Notes under the pieces: model-generated
The model's database searches: none
What the model saw: only the letters and a program-made list of their open reading frames with translations
Told to the model about the DNA's origin: nothing
Part shown: in pieces, positions 1 to 10,800 of the stretch
Position numbering within the stretch: the stretch's first letter is position 1
Layout: each line of letters begins with the position of its first letter
Made by a program: the position numbers and the translations under genes
Assembly: GCA_004194705.1 (NCBI GenBank)
Contig: SADC01000212.1
Location: forward strand, 1-64,000
DNA from: Ditylenchus dipsaci
Lineage: Eukaryota > Nematoda > Chromadorea > Rhabditida > Anguinidae
Direction: 5' to 3'
DNA: 64,000 bases

Positions 1-429
1 AAAAAAATCATGTTAAAATAGCTTTCAAAGCAGGACAACATTATAGACAAAAACATGACTGAGTTAAAAAATAAGAGATGTAAAGAAGTTATTGAAGTTA
101 CCCTATTGTCTTTTAGGGGACAACATTTTAGCAGAAATGGACAACATTTCATAAAAAACAGGAGGACCAAGGCAAAAATGTTGCCCCCTAGAGACAATAG
201 GGCCGATGTGAAAGGAGTTCAACAGATGGCACATAGGCTGAAATTTTGACTGTAGTTTACTGCTTGCTTCCATCGTCTTTTAGCATATACCTAGAACAGT
301 ATTTTGAGATATACCGATTTTTGAGCGAAAAATCCACTATCACTCTCAAATTGAGAGTCTCAATGATTTTATCATTTTTAACACAGCTGAAAAAGGCTTT
401 TTTGGGTGAGACCTAATTACCTTTGTCAT

Positions 430-568
430 AAATGCCAATGAGAAAAATGCCCCAACGGGAAAAATGCCCAATGAGAAAATGCCCAACGGGAAAAATGCCC
501 CATGCAATTTTTCCAAACGGGAAACATGCCCAAAAATTTTACCAATCGAGAGAAATGCCCATAGAATC
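430..568. repeat. Degenerate minisatellite, AATGCCCAACGGGAAA-like unit
   Basis: About eight loosely conserved units of the form AATGCCC(A)ACGGGAAA run through here, alternating with AATGAGAAA variants. The translations in all frames are repetitive and carry no recognisable domain, so I treat it as non-coding. The same architecture (short unit repeated in one arm) recurs in other foldback families in this window. Sequence before it (1-430) holds a copy of the dispersed GGACCAAGGCAAAA motif near 172 and nothing else I recognise. Confidence 0.7.
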
Positions 569-901
569 TTTCCCAAACAGACTTTACCCTACTTTGAATA
601 ATCATTTTGATGGTCATTCCACTTTTATTTCATCCATCATGAATGGACATGACCCCTAAATAACCTCCCCCCCCCCCTGAAGTAACCCGGGTTATTCAGG
701 AGAGCTATTTGGAGTATTTTTCAGGGTATATTTTGTCTTGAAGGGAAGTCATGTTATTCGATATTTTGACCTGTTTTTCGTCTCCTATCCACTCACTTCA
801 CTAGCCAAAACCTCAGTATCGAGGTAGCGACGTATTTTTAATATCAGAAGGCCTCATATGGACCCACACGCACCAAACACTCAAAATTATAATAAAAATA
901 A

Positions 902-1345
902 GGTATTCGCCGAGGTGATTCGAACCAGCATCCTCTACATCACCCCTTAGAATCGGTCAGAATCCATCCAGAGTCGACCAAACCGAATCGAAAATTTTTT
1001 TCACGTTTTCGGGTTCCAAAAAAATTCTGCACTAATTCGAGCATGCTGAAGATGTTTGACAGTGGTAAAGTCAAGTTTTATCGAGAAATTTTTGAGTTAT
1101 CGCTAACGTTGATTTTGATAAATCAAGAAATAGCAATAACTCGAAAATTTCTCGATAAAACTTGATTTACCACTGTCAAACCATCTTCAGCATGCTCGAA
1201 TTAGTGCAGAAAAGTTGTTTCGGAACCCGAAAACGTAAAAAATTCTTGATCCATGTGGACGACCACTTGGTTACTCTGGATGGAGTTTTGAGCGACTCTA
1301 AAAGAGGATGTAGAGGTTGCTGGTTCGAAATCCACCTGGGCGCAT
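902..1345. mobile_element. Foldback element with about 200-bp inverted arms
   Basis: The left arm (about 912-1110) and the right arm (about 1145-1345) are inverted copies of one another. Both contain GCATGCTGAAGATG-type sequence, a TTTATCGAGAAATTTT stretch and an outer segment with GCTGGTTCGAA. No transposase reading frame is present. The outer GGTTCGAA resembles a tRNA B box, but a T-stem cannot be drawn, so I do not call a tRNA. The element at 2375-2575 shares the CAAACCATTTTCAGCATGC core and is a relative. Confidence 0.8.
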
Positions 1346-1518
1346 GCCCTTTTTTTTATAATTTTAGCCGTGGAAAAAAGCGCCGTTCTAAAAGCGCCGC
1401 GAGAAAAAGTGCCGTGGAAAAGGTGCATGTCCAATATTTATTGACGGAGTTGTAAAGCACCGTTATGACACATCTTTATTCAATTTTTAGTTCCTTTTCA
1501 AGTTTCGAATTTAAGTTA

Positions 1519-1660
1519 CAGTAGAACTCCCAACAGTGTACCCCTAGGGGACAAATCCCAGCCGTACACTAATTGGAAGGTACACATCGGCTTTCTTTTT
1601 TGCTGGGACCGGCCATAGCCGTACACTAATGAGAGGTGTACACTATTGGGAATTCGACTG
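1519..1660. mobile_element. MITE, TA target site, CAGT(A/C)GAA termini
   Basis: It is flanked by TA on both sides. The ends CAGTAGAACTCCCAA and (inverted) CAGTCGAATTCCCAA form a 15-bp imperfect terminal inverted repeat. Internal GTGTACCCCT and AGGGG/CCCC stretches make the body foldable. Short length, TA duplication and the CAGT terminus fit non-autonomous Tc1/mariner-type elements. Confidence 0.75.
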
Positions 1661-1679
1661 TATTACGGTACGTGACACA

Positions 1680-1785
1680 ATCTCGCCGGACCACAATTTC
1701 GCCGCGGCCGATTCCCTGCCGACATTCCCTGCCGGACAGTTTCCTGTCGCAGACAATTCCCTGCCGGAGACAATTTTTTTGGTTA
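1680..1785. repeat. CCCTGCCGGACA-like minisatellite
   Basis: Four to five degenerate units containing TTCCCTGCCG(G)ACA follow each other. No coding capacity is recognisable. It abuts the preceding MITE and may be one arm of a larger decayed foldback. Confidence 0.55.
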
Positions 1786-1854
1786 AAGGTTTGAATTCTG
1801 GTGGTAGGAGGCATTTTTGTTAATTCACGCTCATAAACTATCTATCCTCAGGTA

Positions 1855-2255
1855 GATAAATAACCCGCATAAATAAATCCGACGCTACTCGTTTATACCC
1901 CTCCCAAAAAGCTACCCGTTTTCCCACCCCTCCCATAATTTTTTAGGGGTACCTTAAACATACTTTTAAATATAAAAGGCTGGTATTAGTACTGGCTTGG
2001 CCTGAGCCTAAGCCTAAGGGCCAAAGCCTAAGCCAAAGCCTAAGGGCTAAGCCTAATTCCGAAGCCTAAAAATTATTGAGAGGGTAAAACCGAGTAGCTG
2101 TTTTGGAGGGGTAAAACGAGTAGCGCCATAAATCCCTTTAGGGGATTATTCATGGTGTATCTCTTTAGGCTTAGGCTTCGGTAGCCAGCGCCGATTAGGT
2201 CGGACTAGGTGGGTTATTTATGGACCCTCTTTCGGGGGAGGGGGTTATTCATGAC
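1855..2255. mobile_element. Foldback element with TTAGGC-like internal repeats
   Basis: The arms pair GACGCTACTCGTTT...CCCCTCCCAAAA (left, about 1890) with TTTTGGAGGGGTAAAACGAGTAGCGCC (right, about 2100-2132). The centre (about 2010-2070) carries repeated GCCTAAGCCTAAG, the complement of the nematode telomere unit TTAGGC, and 2160-2180 carries TTAGGCTTAGGC. The right flank adds further GGGTTATT(T/C)ATG repeats. No reading frame of note. Confidence 0.65.
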
Positions 2256-2374
2256 CCACGGTCCTCAGGTTGTATAAAAGAACCACCTGGTACTTCCACA
2301 TTGAATTCATTCACAGAAATTCGCTCCTGTGGTCTTCCACTTAGACTAGGTGGGTTATCGAGCAACTTTTTTCT

Positions 2375-2575
2375 TTGTTTTGCGGACTGATTCGGACACG
2401 CTGAGACGGTTTGATATTAGTAGAATTAAATTTTATGTTATTTTTAGGAGTATTGGAAAACAATCGATTTTACCAAAACTCGATTTTACCGTAGCTCAAA
2501 AATACCTTATAAACGACATTTTACCACTATCAAACCATTTTCAGCATGCCCGAATTAGTCCGAAAACAGGTTTGG
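2375..2575. mobile_element. Small foldback related to the 902-1345 element
   Basis: The left arm GACTGATTCGGACACGCTGA and right arm TCAGCATGCCCGAATTAGTC are inverted copies. The same CAAACCATNTTCAGCATGC core occurs in the 902-1345 element. From about 2650 to 3430 there are only AT-rich palindromic scraps such as CGAATATTCG repeats (2680-2705). Confidence 0.7.
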
Positions 2576-3462
2576 AACCGAAAAAATAAAAATAAATTAC
2601 ACCATATGGACGCCTACTTGGTTTAAGCATCTGGACAATTTAAAGTGGGCCTAACTAAAGCTGTGAAGTCGTCGAATATTCGCACGAATATTCGGGCGAA
2701 TATTCGTGCAAAGATAAAATATTTCGCTCTAGTCAAAAAACGCGAAGATTCAACCGAGAAAATTACGTAATTTTGGTCAATTTTTTGGTCCAAAATTGAT
2801 TTTGATCAATTTTTTGTTCGAATAATGTTTTTCGAATCTTGACACCGTTTTAGTCAAATATTACGAGAAAAATTTTTAAAAAACGTAGTCAAAGTGCTTT
2901 AATAGTACAAGATCTGATCCGACGAAGGTTAGTACTGTCAGTTCTCAATATTAGTGGCTGTCGTATCGTGCTACTCTCTAGCAAGGACATTTTTGTTTAA
3001 CAATAAGAACTTGTGCAAAAGTTTCTTCAGGGATTCTTATAGTGCTTATAATGTTAGCTTATATCAGCTAAAATCACCTGGTTTAAAATGTAAATAAGCT
3101 TTTTTCCCCATCTTTCCCGCAACAGCCCTTAATCCATTTTAAATCTCAAAAGGCGCCAATTTACAATTTTCAAATTTTGAACAAAAAACCATGATACCCG
3201 ACCTGTGTCATATGATAACCCCCAACCATAACTACCCCGTGTAGTCGAAAAAAATTGTTCTAGAACTCAAAAAAGACCGCGCGGCTTTCTCATGAAATCG
3301 GGGTCCGAGAACACGAAATGAAGTTATCTCCTCCACCTGATCAGTCCCCGTGGGGGGGGGGATATCTGACTCAACCAAAGTTAAAATTTAAATAAAAATA
3401 AATAAATAGATATTTATATGACCCCTGATCAGTTAACGTATCCCGGTGCATGGACTGGCTTT

Positions 3463-3574
3463 CTAATATAGCATTGGAATACGGCGGTTATGATAAAAGG
3501 CTAGAATTTCACTCAAGCTACTTTCTTCCATAACTGTTCTGAACTTAGAGACCTTACAGTCTGGGGTAGCTAGT
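3463..3574 (-). CDS. Isolated exon candidate, possibly a myotubularin-like fragment
   Basis: On the minus strand an acceptor-like ACATTTAG is followed by a 36-codon open stretch ending ...EILAFYHNRRIPMLY and then TAG. The segment LSEILAFYHNRRIPMLY resembles the myotubularin-family stretch in which a helix is followed by R-x-P-V-L-x-W, and a tryptophan would be expected exactly where TAG stands. No other myotubularin landmark such as the CSDGWDR loop is visible nearby, so the family link is weak. It could be a chance open stretch or a remnant of a decayed gene shared with the 5158-5245 and 6703-6849 candidates, which lie on the same strand. Confidence 0.28.
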
Positions 3575-4233
3575 CTAAATGTAATGTTTCATTTTCGAAA
3601 ATTTTAGTATATGATTGCTTAAATAGACAAGATAACTTGGGCCTCGAAAAGAAATATTTTTAATTACTTAGGCTTGATTCAGAAATTAATTGGGTTAAAG
3701 TTATTAGGAATATTCGAAAATTTACTTAAGCTTCAAAAGAAATATAATCAAAGATATTCTTTAGGCTTAGGCCTTTTAAAAAAAATGTTAAAATCTTCTA
3801 TTTTTGTGAATAATAAGATTCTCACAATAAGAAATCCGTCATAACATTTACAGTTTTAAAGTATAGAATTCAAATACTTGCAAGAGAAAAGAAGAATGTC
3901 TGAAAAAAGCTTTCAAGTTTATAATTGAAATGTTGTAAAAAATTTAAAGTATCAATATTTACCAATACCCTTCTCCAGCTACCCGGACAAAAAGGGGGTA
4001 CTAGACTACTGCCATATTTGCTGACAACTCGGTATTGCCATCTCAGACGAACTCGTGTAGAATAAACCTTGGATGAGCATCAAATGTCAGAATTTATAAA
4101 ATTCTAAAAAAAGCAGTCCGAATCAATAACAAACCACTTTTCCTACCTAAAATTTTCCGACAAAAACGAAAATTATGCCTATGGCTATACTCTGCCTTTC
4201 ACTATGACACTAATAGCTATGTCTAGATTCTAC

Positions 4234-4416
4234 GCCACGGTTTGCATGAGCTCACAACACGTGAGCTCATCCTCATGAGGACTGCTTCTCACGTGAGCTC
4301 ACCTCACGTGAGGAGAGCTTTTTGAAATTCTCACGCAACCTCATATTTCATTGAGCTCACGTCGTCCTCATCCTCACTCACCCTCACGCCCAAAATTGTC
4401 TTCACGCAAACCGTGC
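4234..4416. mobile_element. Foldback element rich in CACGTGAG/GAGCTCAC
   Basis: The termini GCCACGGTTTGC and GCAAACCGTG(CTC) are inverted repeats. The interior has repeated GTGAGCTCAC, CACGTGAG and CCTCATCCTCA words, themselves palindromic. No reading frame is present. Stretch 2575-4230 outside the exon candidate holds only AT-rich sequence and, near 4010-4060, one half of the GACAACTCG/CAGACAACTTGT repeat seen at the window's right end. Confidence 0.7.
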
Positions 4417-4531
4417 TCTACGCCCATTAATTTTGAAACACTGCTGCAAATCATGGATGGCGAAAACAGCAAAATTTTCCAAAAAAAAAAGTTTTTTTGG
4501 GTTGCGCGAATTCAAACTGCTGCGAAATGCA

Positions 4532-4616
4532 TGTGGCGGAAAATATGCTGGCGGAATATATGTGGCGGAATATATGTTGGCGGAATATATGTTGGCGAAT
4601 ACATGCGGCGCAATAT
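4532..4616. repeat. TGGCGGAATATATG minisatellite
   Basis: Five to six copies of a 14-17 bp unit (T)GGCGGAATATATG occur in a row. Apparent proteins in all frames are simple periodic translations. It looks like a single arm of a minisatellite-armed foldback whose partner is lost. Confidence 0.75.
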
Positions 4617-5157
4617 ATAACCATAACCCTCAAAAACTATATTTGAAAAAAAACAAAACTTGGATAATCCTTTCGTGTCAAGACTATCTCCTTAACAGCT
4701 TTCACCCCTCCTTTAAGTGGCACTATACCAAGTTTTTTGCGATTTACGCATTTTTGCAGCTAATTGGCTATACCATCTATATTTATTCATGTGAGAGTTA
4801 AACCCCTTAAATTAAAAAGTTGTGGCCAAAAGAAATAGTTGGAGATATTTGGACCACCCTGGAGTTATACAAATTTTTAGCCAATTGGGAGGGATTTTTG
4901 CCAAAGATTTTTAAATATCGCAAAAAAATATACTTTGTAACGAATTTAGATTGCATTTAAAACTTTTCAGAGGCGTAAAAATGGTTAAATAAAGTTATCT
5001 AGTTGGTTTTTCACGACACCTCTAACAAAAATTTGACTGCGGACTTTAGAATGCAAAAAAACTGCAATAAAAAACAAATTAATTCAGATTCACACTCAAA
5101 AATGATAAATTTGACTTTGTATTACGTCAGTCACTCTTAAAAGCGCTAAAAACTTAC

Positions 5158-5245
5158 TGTTCCCCATATCTGGCATCTCTTTGGACATAACCCTAACAGG
5201 TCCCCCTTCACTGGCTATGGGCAAGGATTCTAATGTTGATGTTCT
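5158..5245 (-). CDS. Isolated exon candidate of an unrecognised gene
   Basis: On the minus strand TTGTGTTCAG precedes an open 88-bp segment that ends at a good donor (ACA|GTAAGT). The translation begins RTSTLESLPIASEGGPV and continues to MPDMGN, with balanced codon use. The frame stays open about 45 codons upstream through the putative acceptor. An alternative upstream ATG in another frame would start a signal-peptide-like leader (MCHLFPAVTLLFLCISC) that meets TGA after 33 codons. I do not recognise the product. The strong splice sites are the main support, and no partner exon is firmly linked. Confidence 0.35.
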
Positions 5246-5828
5246 CTGAACACAAGCTACATGAAATGCAAAGAAAGAGCAGAGTGACTGCTGGAAATAA
5301 ATGACACATGGTGCTGAGATATTGTTTTGTTGTTGTTAAATAAAAGCCTTTCTTATATATGCACTCATTGTTGATTTATCAGTTGATGACCCATTCATTC
5401 CACTATCATTTTATTAACTTTTGATCAGCCTCCTTTACGCATGTTTAGCAAATGTAGTTATGTCATAACAATTGGTATTGGCGCTGAGAAAAAAAGTCAA
5501 TTTAGATGATAATTTGTGATCAAGTGAACCATAATAAACCAAAACCATAAAAAAAATTTCACACCCAAATTGTTGACCACTTGATTTTTCCAGTAGGCTC
5601 GATTATAGAAAAAAGTTTTAAATGGTAGGAGTTTCACAAGGCAAGAAATATTAATTTGAAAACTTTTGCGGGTGAATTTGCTGCGCGTCAATTTAAAAAA
5701 ATACAGCAAAAATATGGATAAGTAAAACATCAGCGAAAATACGGCATAACTTTTTTACTGACTGCCTTTTTTACTGACTGCGGAATACCGAATTTACGAT
5801 GCTGCTAATTTTGAAAAGGTTTTTGGGT

Positions 5829-6646
5829 CCTGGTGCAGAAGCGGTTGCCAAAATGCCTTTTTTGCGAAATATGCCTTGGTCTCCCCTGTTCATTATATTG
5901 GGCTGTAACATAAGTCATGGCGGTTTTTGTTCATAAAGATTTTGTTTTTAATGTGAAATATTTCTACCATACTGTTATATGTCATTTTGTAGAGAAGAAT
6001 CTCCTATTTCATCGCTTTTTCAGATTTTACAATTTTACAACAAAATGTTGATTTTTAGCCTTCAAGAAATGAGCTTCAAGTTAAAAACATAATTATCTCC
6101 GACATATTTAAAACTATTCAAAAGGATATGGTCTTTTGTAAAAGTCAACCTCTTTAAAAAATGACTGAAATACGGAAAAAATTAAGAAAACTTGGATTTC
6201 AGTCATTTTTTGAAGAATTTGCTTTTTAAAAAGTCAGATCTCAATACTCAGATACTCAAAAATCATTCTGTGAAATGGATTTTGAAGCTCTTGAACTGCA
6301 CTACAATATGGTGCTAAGTTGTTGCTGCAGCGCCTAACAATTGACTGAACTTTTGACTAGTTTTAAAGATGTAGGAGATAATTTTTTTTAACTTGAAGCT
6401 CTTTTCTTGAAGGCTAAAAATCAACGTTTTGTTGTAAAATTGTAAAATCTGAAAATTCTTCTCTACAAAATGACATATAAAAGTATGGTAGAAATATTTC
6501 ACATTGAAACAAAATCTTCATGAACAAAAATCGCCATGACTTATGTTACAACCCAATAGTTATATTATTATGGTGTTTGTAGTGATCACCTTCAAAACAA
6601 CAGAGGGACCAAGGCAAATTTTGGCAACCGCTTCTGCACTAGGCCA
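5829..6646. mobile_element. Large foldback, about 300-bp arms
   Basis: The termini TGGTGCAGAAGCGGTTGCCA and TGGCAACCGCTTCTGCAC are exact over about 18 bp, and the arms pair for roughly 300 bp each (for example ATTTCTACCAT / ATGGTAGAAAT). Both arms carry the dispersed motif GCCTTGGTCnCCCTGTT. Open frames inside it are shared by both arms and are therefore not genes. Confidence 0.85.
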
Positions 6647-6702
6647 ACATAGGGCCAACTTTTTGTATTCAAAATAAAAATTAGATAAAAAAAGTATCGG
6701 AC

Positions 6703-6849
6703 TCATGGGTTTAAGTGGTTCTTCAGATGCATTGAGAACAGAAAAGGGACAAGATCACTTTCCGCAACCAGATCTTTTCCTGAGCGATAGAAAAGACACA
6801 CTTCAAACCTAGCAAACACTCTTGTATGGAAGTCCGAAGGAAGTGGACA
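6703..6849 (-). CDS. Isolated terminal exon candidate, unrecognised protein
   Basis: After an acceptor-like ATATCCTAG the minus strand is open for exactly 48 codons and then TGA. The sequence starts CPLPSDFHTRVFARFEVCLF and includes YRSGKDLVAESDLVPFLFS before ending HLKNHLNP. Composition is that of a globular protein rather than a repeat, and neither arm of the neighbouring foldback extends here. I do not recognise the family. A good donor (GAG|GTAAGG, minus strand, about 7013) lies upstream, but the exon in front of it carries stops in each frame tried. Possibly part of the same decayed gene as the 5158-5245 candidate. Confidence 0.38.
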   Translation of the reverse strand, partial: CPLPSDFHTRVFARFEVCLFYRSGKDLVAESDLVPFLFSMHLKNHLNP

Positions 6850-7617
6850 CTAGGATATTTTTAGCTTTACCGCCAAACCAGAAATCCGTAGTTAAACTTT
6901 TTTGGACATAAAATTAATTCGAGTCTTCTTAAACCTGATTTATTTTTGCCATCGCTAGTGAATTTGATGTTAATTCACCTGGTTTGGGTTTCGTTTGCCT
7001 TACCTCCTACTCTAGTTCAGCTCGGTGCAGCAGGTCAATTGGAAAAGGGCCAAGCGACAGCATAATCAAGCTTGCTCTTGTGTTTCTCAGTACACTCCTG
7101 TTATTGCAAATGCCAGGCGGCTAATGGACCAGGGGAGAGTTTTGTGCAGGTATTGATTTGAGGTTGTTAAAATATAGGGTTCGTATGTGTATGTGCAAAA
7201 TCCAATTTTGATATTCTCGTATCCTGATAGCGTAGTAACACATTCAATGATAAATTCACGATAGTTTTAGTTTCTGAAAAACGAGAATGGAGTTTGTGAA
7301 CAAACATTTTTAATCACATACCCTGAACACAATAGAGCCGAAGTTTTAAGCTGAGATTAAAAAATCATTTTTAGTAGAGATGGGCATTTGCCTTTGCCAA
7401 TACCAATATTTTTTGGCCCTCTCTAGACCCAATACCAATAAAGTTGTGGACCCCGATATATTGCCCAATACCAATATTTTTTCAAAAGTCTATTTGTTCA
7501 CCAGAACATTAAAAAAAGTTCCTAATTCAGTCTAATCTCGACTTAGTAACTTACTGGAACTTATTTTTTGGCCTAAAAAAACGAAAATTGATCCATTTCG
7601 GTTTTTATAGGGCCACA

Positions 7618-7918
7618 AATGAGACGCAACCGACTCGCCAACGCCATAACTGGCCAACGCAAAATACTCGCCAACGCCAAAACTCGCCAACGCTAAAAAA
7701 CTCGCCAATCCAAAACTCGCCAACGTCAAATCTCGCTAACGGCCGAATTCGCCAACAGCGAAGCTCGCCAACGGCAAAACTTGCCAGCCAAAAACTCGCC
7801 AACGGGGAAACTCGCCAATGGCAAAACTTCCAACGCAAAACTCGCCAAAGGCAAAACTCGCCAAAGGCAAAACTCGCCAACAAAAACTCGCCAACGAGAA
7901 CTCGCCAACCGCATCACA
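7618..7918. repeat. CTCGCCAACG minisatellite array
   Basis: Over twenty degenerate copies of a 10-15 bp unit (ACTCGCCAACGnnAAA) occupy this stretch. Long open frames on both strands are by-products of the unit. The inverted complement (TTGGCGAGTT) forms a second array at 9985-10190, so the pair could be the arms of one large foldback interrupted by later insertions. Confidence 0.9.
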
Positions 7919-8174
7919 ACCACCCAACGACCCCAAAATTACTTTTTCAGGACTACTCAAAACCATTTTCATGTAATAATTTTGCCATGCAAGGACCAGA
8001 AAAAGGATTTCAAAGGGGACAAAGGCTGAATTGGAGGGAAAGGACAAAACAGGGCCATTTATTTAAGAGTCAATAAGAACCAAAGATTATTAATTCTGTC
8101 AGCGTTAAGGGCACTTACAAACCAGCAACTTGTGGTGCAGGCGAAAATATAGGTACTCAATGCCGATCATGTCG

Positions 8175-8458
8175 ATCAGTAGGGTGTACCTACGACCGGA
8201 TATACATTATGACCGGATACAACGACCGGATACAGTGTCAAATTTGCCTTGGTCCCCCTGTTTATTTTTTTTAACTTTTTCGATTTTTCAAACCACTTAG
8301 GCTTCAGGCTTAGCCCTTAGGCTCGGGTAGGCTAGCGCAGGTTAGACGGACTCAAACGTGTGGTTAAACATACTTTTTGAATTTTTACAGAAAAACTGTA
8401 TCCGGTCGTTGTATCCGGTCATAATGTGTATCCGGTCGTATGGCAGTCATCAGTAGGG
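8175..8458. mobile_element. MITE with ACGACCGGATAC arms and 10-bp flanking repeats
   Basis: The arms 8190-8232 and 8397-8439 are inverted copies built from three ACGACCGGATA(C) units. The decamer ATCAGTAGGG stands immediately outside on both sides (8175-8184 and 8449-8458), as expected of a 9-10 bp target duplication. The interior contains a copy of GCCTTGGTCCCCCTGTT (8247) and a TTAGGC-like segment (8286-8325). The long target duplication suggests Mutator-like mobilisation, unlike the TA elements nearby. Confidence 0.75.
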
Positions 8459-8847
8459 TCCATCCCGTGGGTTTGTCCCTGCGCCCTGCCCTCTTCGGTG
8501 TGATTGTCTCAAATTTTGGATTCTGAGCTTCTGGCTTGGTCTTGAAAGAAAAAGTGAATTGCACTTCGGTAAGGAGTGCGGGTTCTAATCTGCCTCAGGG
8601 TATGATCTATTTATTTTAGCTATCTTTATATTGGTCCAGAAACATCGAGCAATGTATTGCGAATGGATTTCAAATAAGCACTTCTTAACTGTCAGAAATG
8701 CCCTAATTTTGTGATTTCATGTGAGTGACAGAATTGTGTAGGATGGAATTGGGTATCGTTAAATGTCTCTTGAATTTGAGCTGTAATTTAATATCATCTT
8801 TTTCTCTTTATGATAGCTCAAACGAAAGCCTAAAATCTTGGCTACAT

Positions 8848-9266
8848 TTAGGCCTGGTACCCAATGAGTGCGGATTTTTTCATACCTCCTCAGTCGGAAA
8901 CGGCCGTAACTTTTTTTTTTAAAATTTTTCAAAAATTATTCTGTTGGTGTTATCTTGTTGCTAAGATCCAGGGCTACGAGATGAGCTATTCATTAGCTAC
9001 ATGTGATTCAAAAATTTTGGATTAAAATGAGTGGATCCGCACTCTGGATCCGCACTCGGTCCGAGTGCGGATCCAGAGTGCGGATCCACTCATTTTTTAC
9101 GAACTTTTTAAACCGACATCTACTTATTCAATATCTCATCTGGTAGCCCTGGATGTTAGCTACAAGATGGCACAAACAGAATAATTTTTGAAAATTAAAA
9201 AAAAGTTACGGCCGTTTCCGAGTGAGGAGGTATGAAAAAATCCGCACTCATTGGGTACCAGGCCTT
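8848..9266. mobile_element. Foldback, about 200-bp near-perfect arms
   Basis: Left and right arms start GGCCTGGTACCCAATGAGTG and end with its inverse, enclosing a shared GAGGAGGTATGAAAAAATCC segment. The centre is a perfect palindrome of GGATCCGCACTC words. A long poly-T/poly-A pair marks mid-arm. No coding potential. Confidence 0.9.
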
Positions 9267-9365
9267 AAGTGTATGAAATGTGCGACTTGTAGGAAAATTC
9301 AGCAAATATTAACCAACCCAGCCAAAGAAAGCCCAAAAAAGATCGATTTTCAGGTATTTAGCCTA

Positions 9366-9625
9366 CCGTATTTGCTGTAATAATCGGCCATGGCCGTTTA
9401 TTTTTCAACCCAAAAATCGAAAAAAAAATATTTCGATTTTGAGATTTTTGGGTGCTCAACCACAATATGAAAAGTGGAACCAGGAGGGCTCATGGTAACT
9501 AAGAAAATGCATAAAATAGATTTGAAAAATATTGACTCTGGACTGAGATATAGGTCTCTGGGGGTGGCCGTTTATTAGAGATTGGCCGTTTAATAGAGAG
9601 TGGCCGATTATTAGAGCAAATACGG
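9366..9625. mobile_element. MITE of the CCGTATTT family, TA target
   Basis: TA flanks both ends; the termini CCGTATTTGCT(G) and AGCAAATACGG are inverted. Subterminal AATCGGCCATGGCCG-type and GGCCGTTTATTAGAGA repeats line the arms. Five other members occur (18718, 21811, 31220, 60840 and a half-element near 13965). Sequence 9630-9980 between this and the next array contains nothing I can name. Confidence 0.9.
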
Positions 9626-9984
9626 TATATAAACCGTAAATAATATCCGGTAGGTGTGTAACCTGCGGTGATTTTTTCGTTGGACAGCCGAGGGTGTGAG
9701 GATCATTCAGACAGAAAACTTATAAATAAAAAAGAAGGAGATAAAAACATAAGACATGCAGCCAGTGGTAGTCGTACCTGTGGCCTAGACGATGCGTATA
9801 AAAAGTTCCCGCTCCCTTTAATGGTATACGTTTAATGGTAGTAGTTAATTTTAGACGTTATAGTAATTAAAGTAGTTTGTTATTGTATTTTCACATGACA
9901 CACTTATTCTCAAAATAAATATGTATCCTTTTGCAAAATAAAAAATTGAAAAATTCATGAAAAAAGATTTAAAATGTATATGTG

Positions 9985-10190
9985 GGTTCCGCAATGGCAA
10001 GTTCTGCGTTGGCAAGTTTTTCGTTGGCGAGTTTTCCGTTGGCGAGATTTGCCGTTTGCGAGATACGCCGTTGGCGAGATTTGACGTTGGCGAGTCTTTT
10101 GCGTTGGCGAGTTTTTGCGTTGGCGAGTTATGGCGTTGGCGAGTCTTTTGCGTTGCCAAGTTTTTTGTTGGCAAGTTGTTGCGTCCTACA
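9985..10190. repeat. TTGGCGAGTTTT minisatellite array
   Basis: About fifteen degenerate copies of CGTTGGCGAGTTTT. It is the inverse complement of the 7618-7918 array. The open frames spanning it are periodic and non-genic. Confidence 0.9.
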
Positions 10191-10594
10191 AAATCGAAAT
10201 TAAAATGTGCTTGGAAATCGAATAATCGAGCAATTTTTAAACTCAGGTTTGTACGAATTAAATTTCGGCGATGTGAATTTGGGACTAATTGACGTTGGGC
10301 GAACTGATTTTTGGACGAAAAATTAACGTCATTGCAGCAGCTGTAGAATGTGGGAGAAATAATTTGAAACAAATCTTGTCATGGTGTTGCAGGATTGTGG
10401 AAAGAAAACTCTATTTTATCAAATAAATCACTTCTGAGTCAGAAATTCTAACATTAGTTATAATCACCAAAAAATTTTGGATATAGGAATGACTTTTCGT
10501 CAAGCTTTTTCTTGGATGTTTTTTTCCAGGGTGTTTGTTATAGAGGGAGTCGACTGTAACATATTTTTGAAAGACACTAACCAATATCCCAATA

Positions 10595-10694
10595 CAGTCG
10601 ACTTCTCTATAACGAACACCCTGGGGACCAGTCTTAGGTGTTCATTATGGAGGGAGTTCGTTATAGAGGGGTACGTTATAGAGGGAGTCGACTG
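10595..10694. mobile_element. MITE, CAGTCGACT termini, TA target
   Basis: A 100-bp element with TA duplications. The ends CAGTCGACTTCTCTATAACG and its near inverse flank a central CCCTGGGGACC. A solitary right end of the same family lies just upstream (about 10530-10556). The 62648-62809 element is a close relative. Confidence 0.9.
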
Positions 10695-10800
10695 TACCTA
10701 TTTAACGCCTTTATTTGACACAATACCCCAATATCCGATTCCAATATATTGTTTGTTCCCATCTCTAATTTTTAGATATAAATTTTCATCAAAAATGCTA

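Noticed and set aside
912..945. tRNA-like B box GGTTCGAATCACC
   Set aside because: No matching T-stem, anticodon arm or acceptor stem could be drawn, and the word is part of foldback arms.
7618..7918. CRISPR-like regularly repeated units
   Set aside because: Units are degenerate, spacers are not unique or uniform, and the genome is eukaryotic by its spliced genes.
7588..8076. 162-codon open frame on the plus strand
   Set aside because: Most of it translates the CTCGCCAACG minisatellite and overlapping frames are equally open, so it is not a gene.
8560..8605. SINE/tRNA-like GTGCGGGTTCTAATCTGCC
   Set aside because: It resembles a B box, but stems do not pair and no A box at the right distance was seen.
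9851..10372. 173-codon open frame on the minus strand
   Set aside because: It runs through the inverted TTGGCGAG array; periodic composition and no domain.
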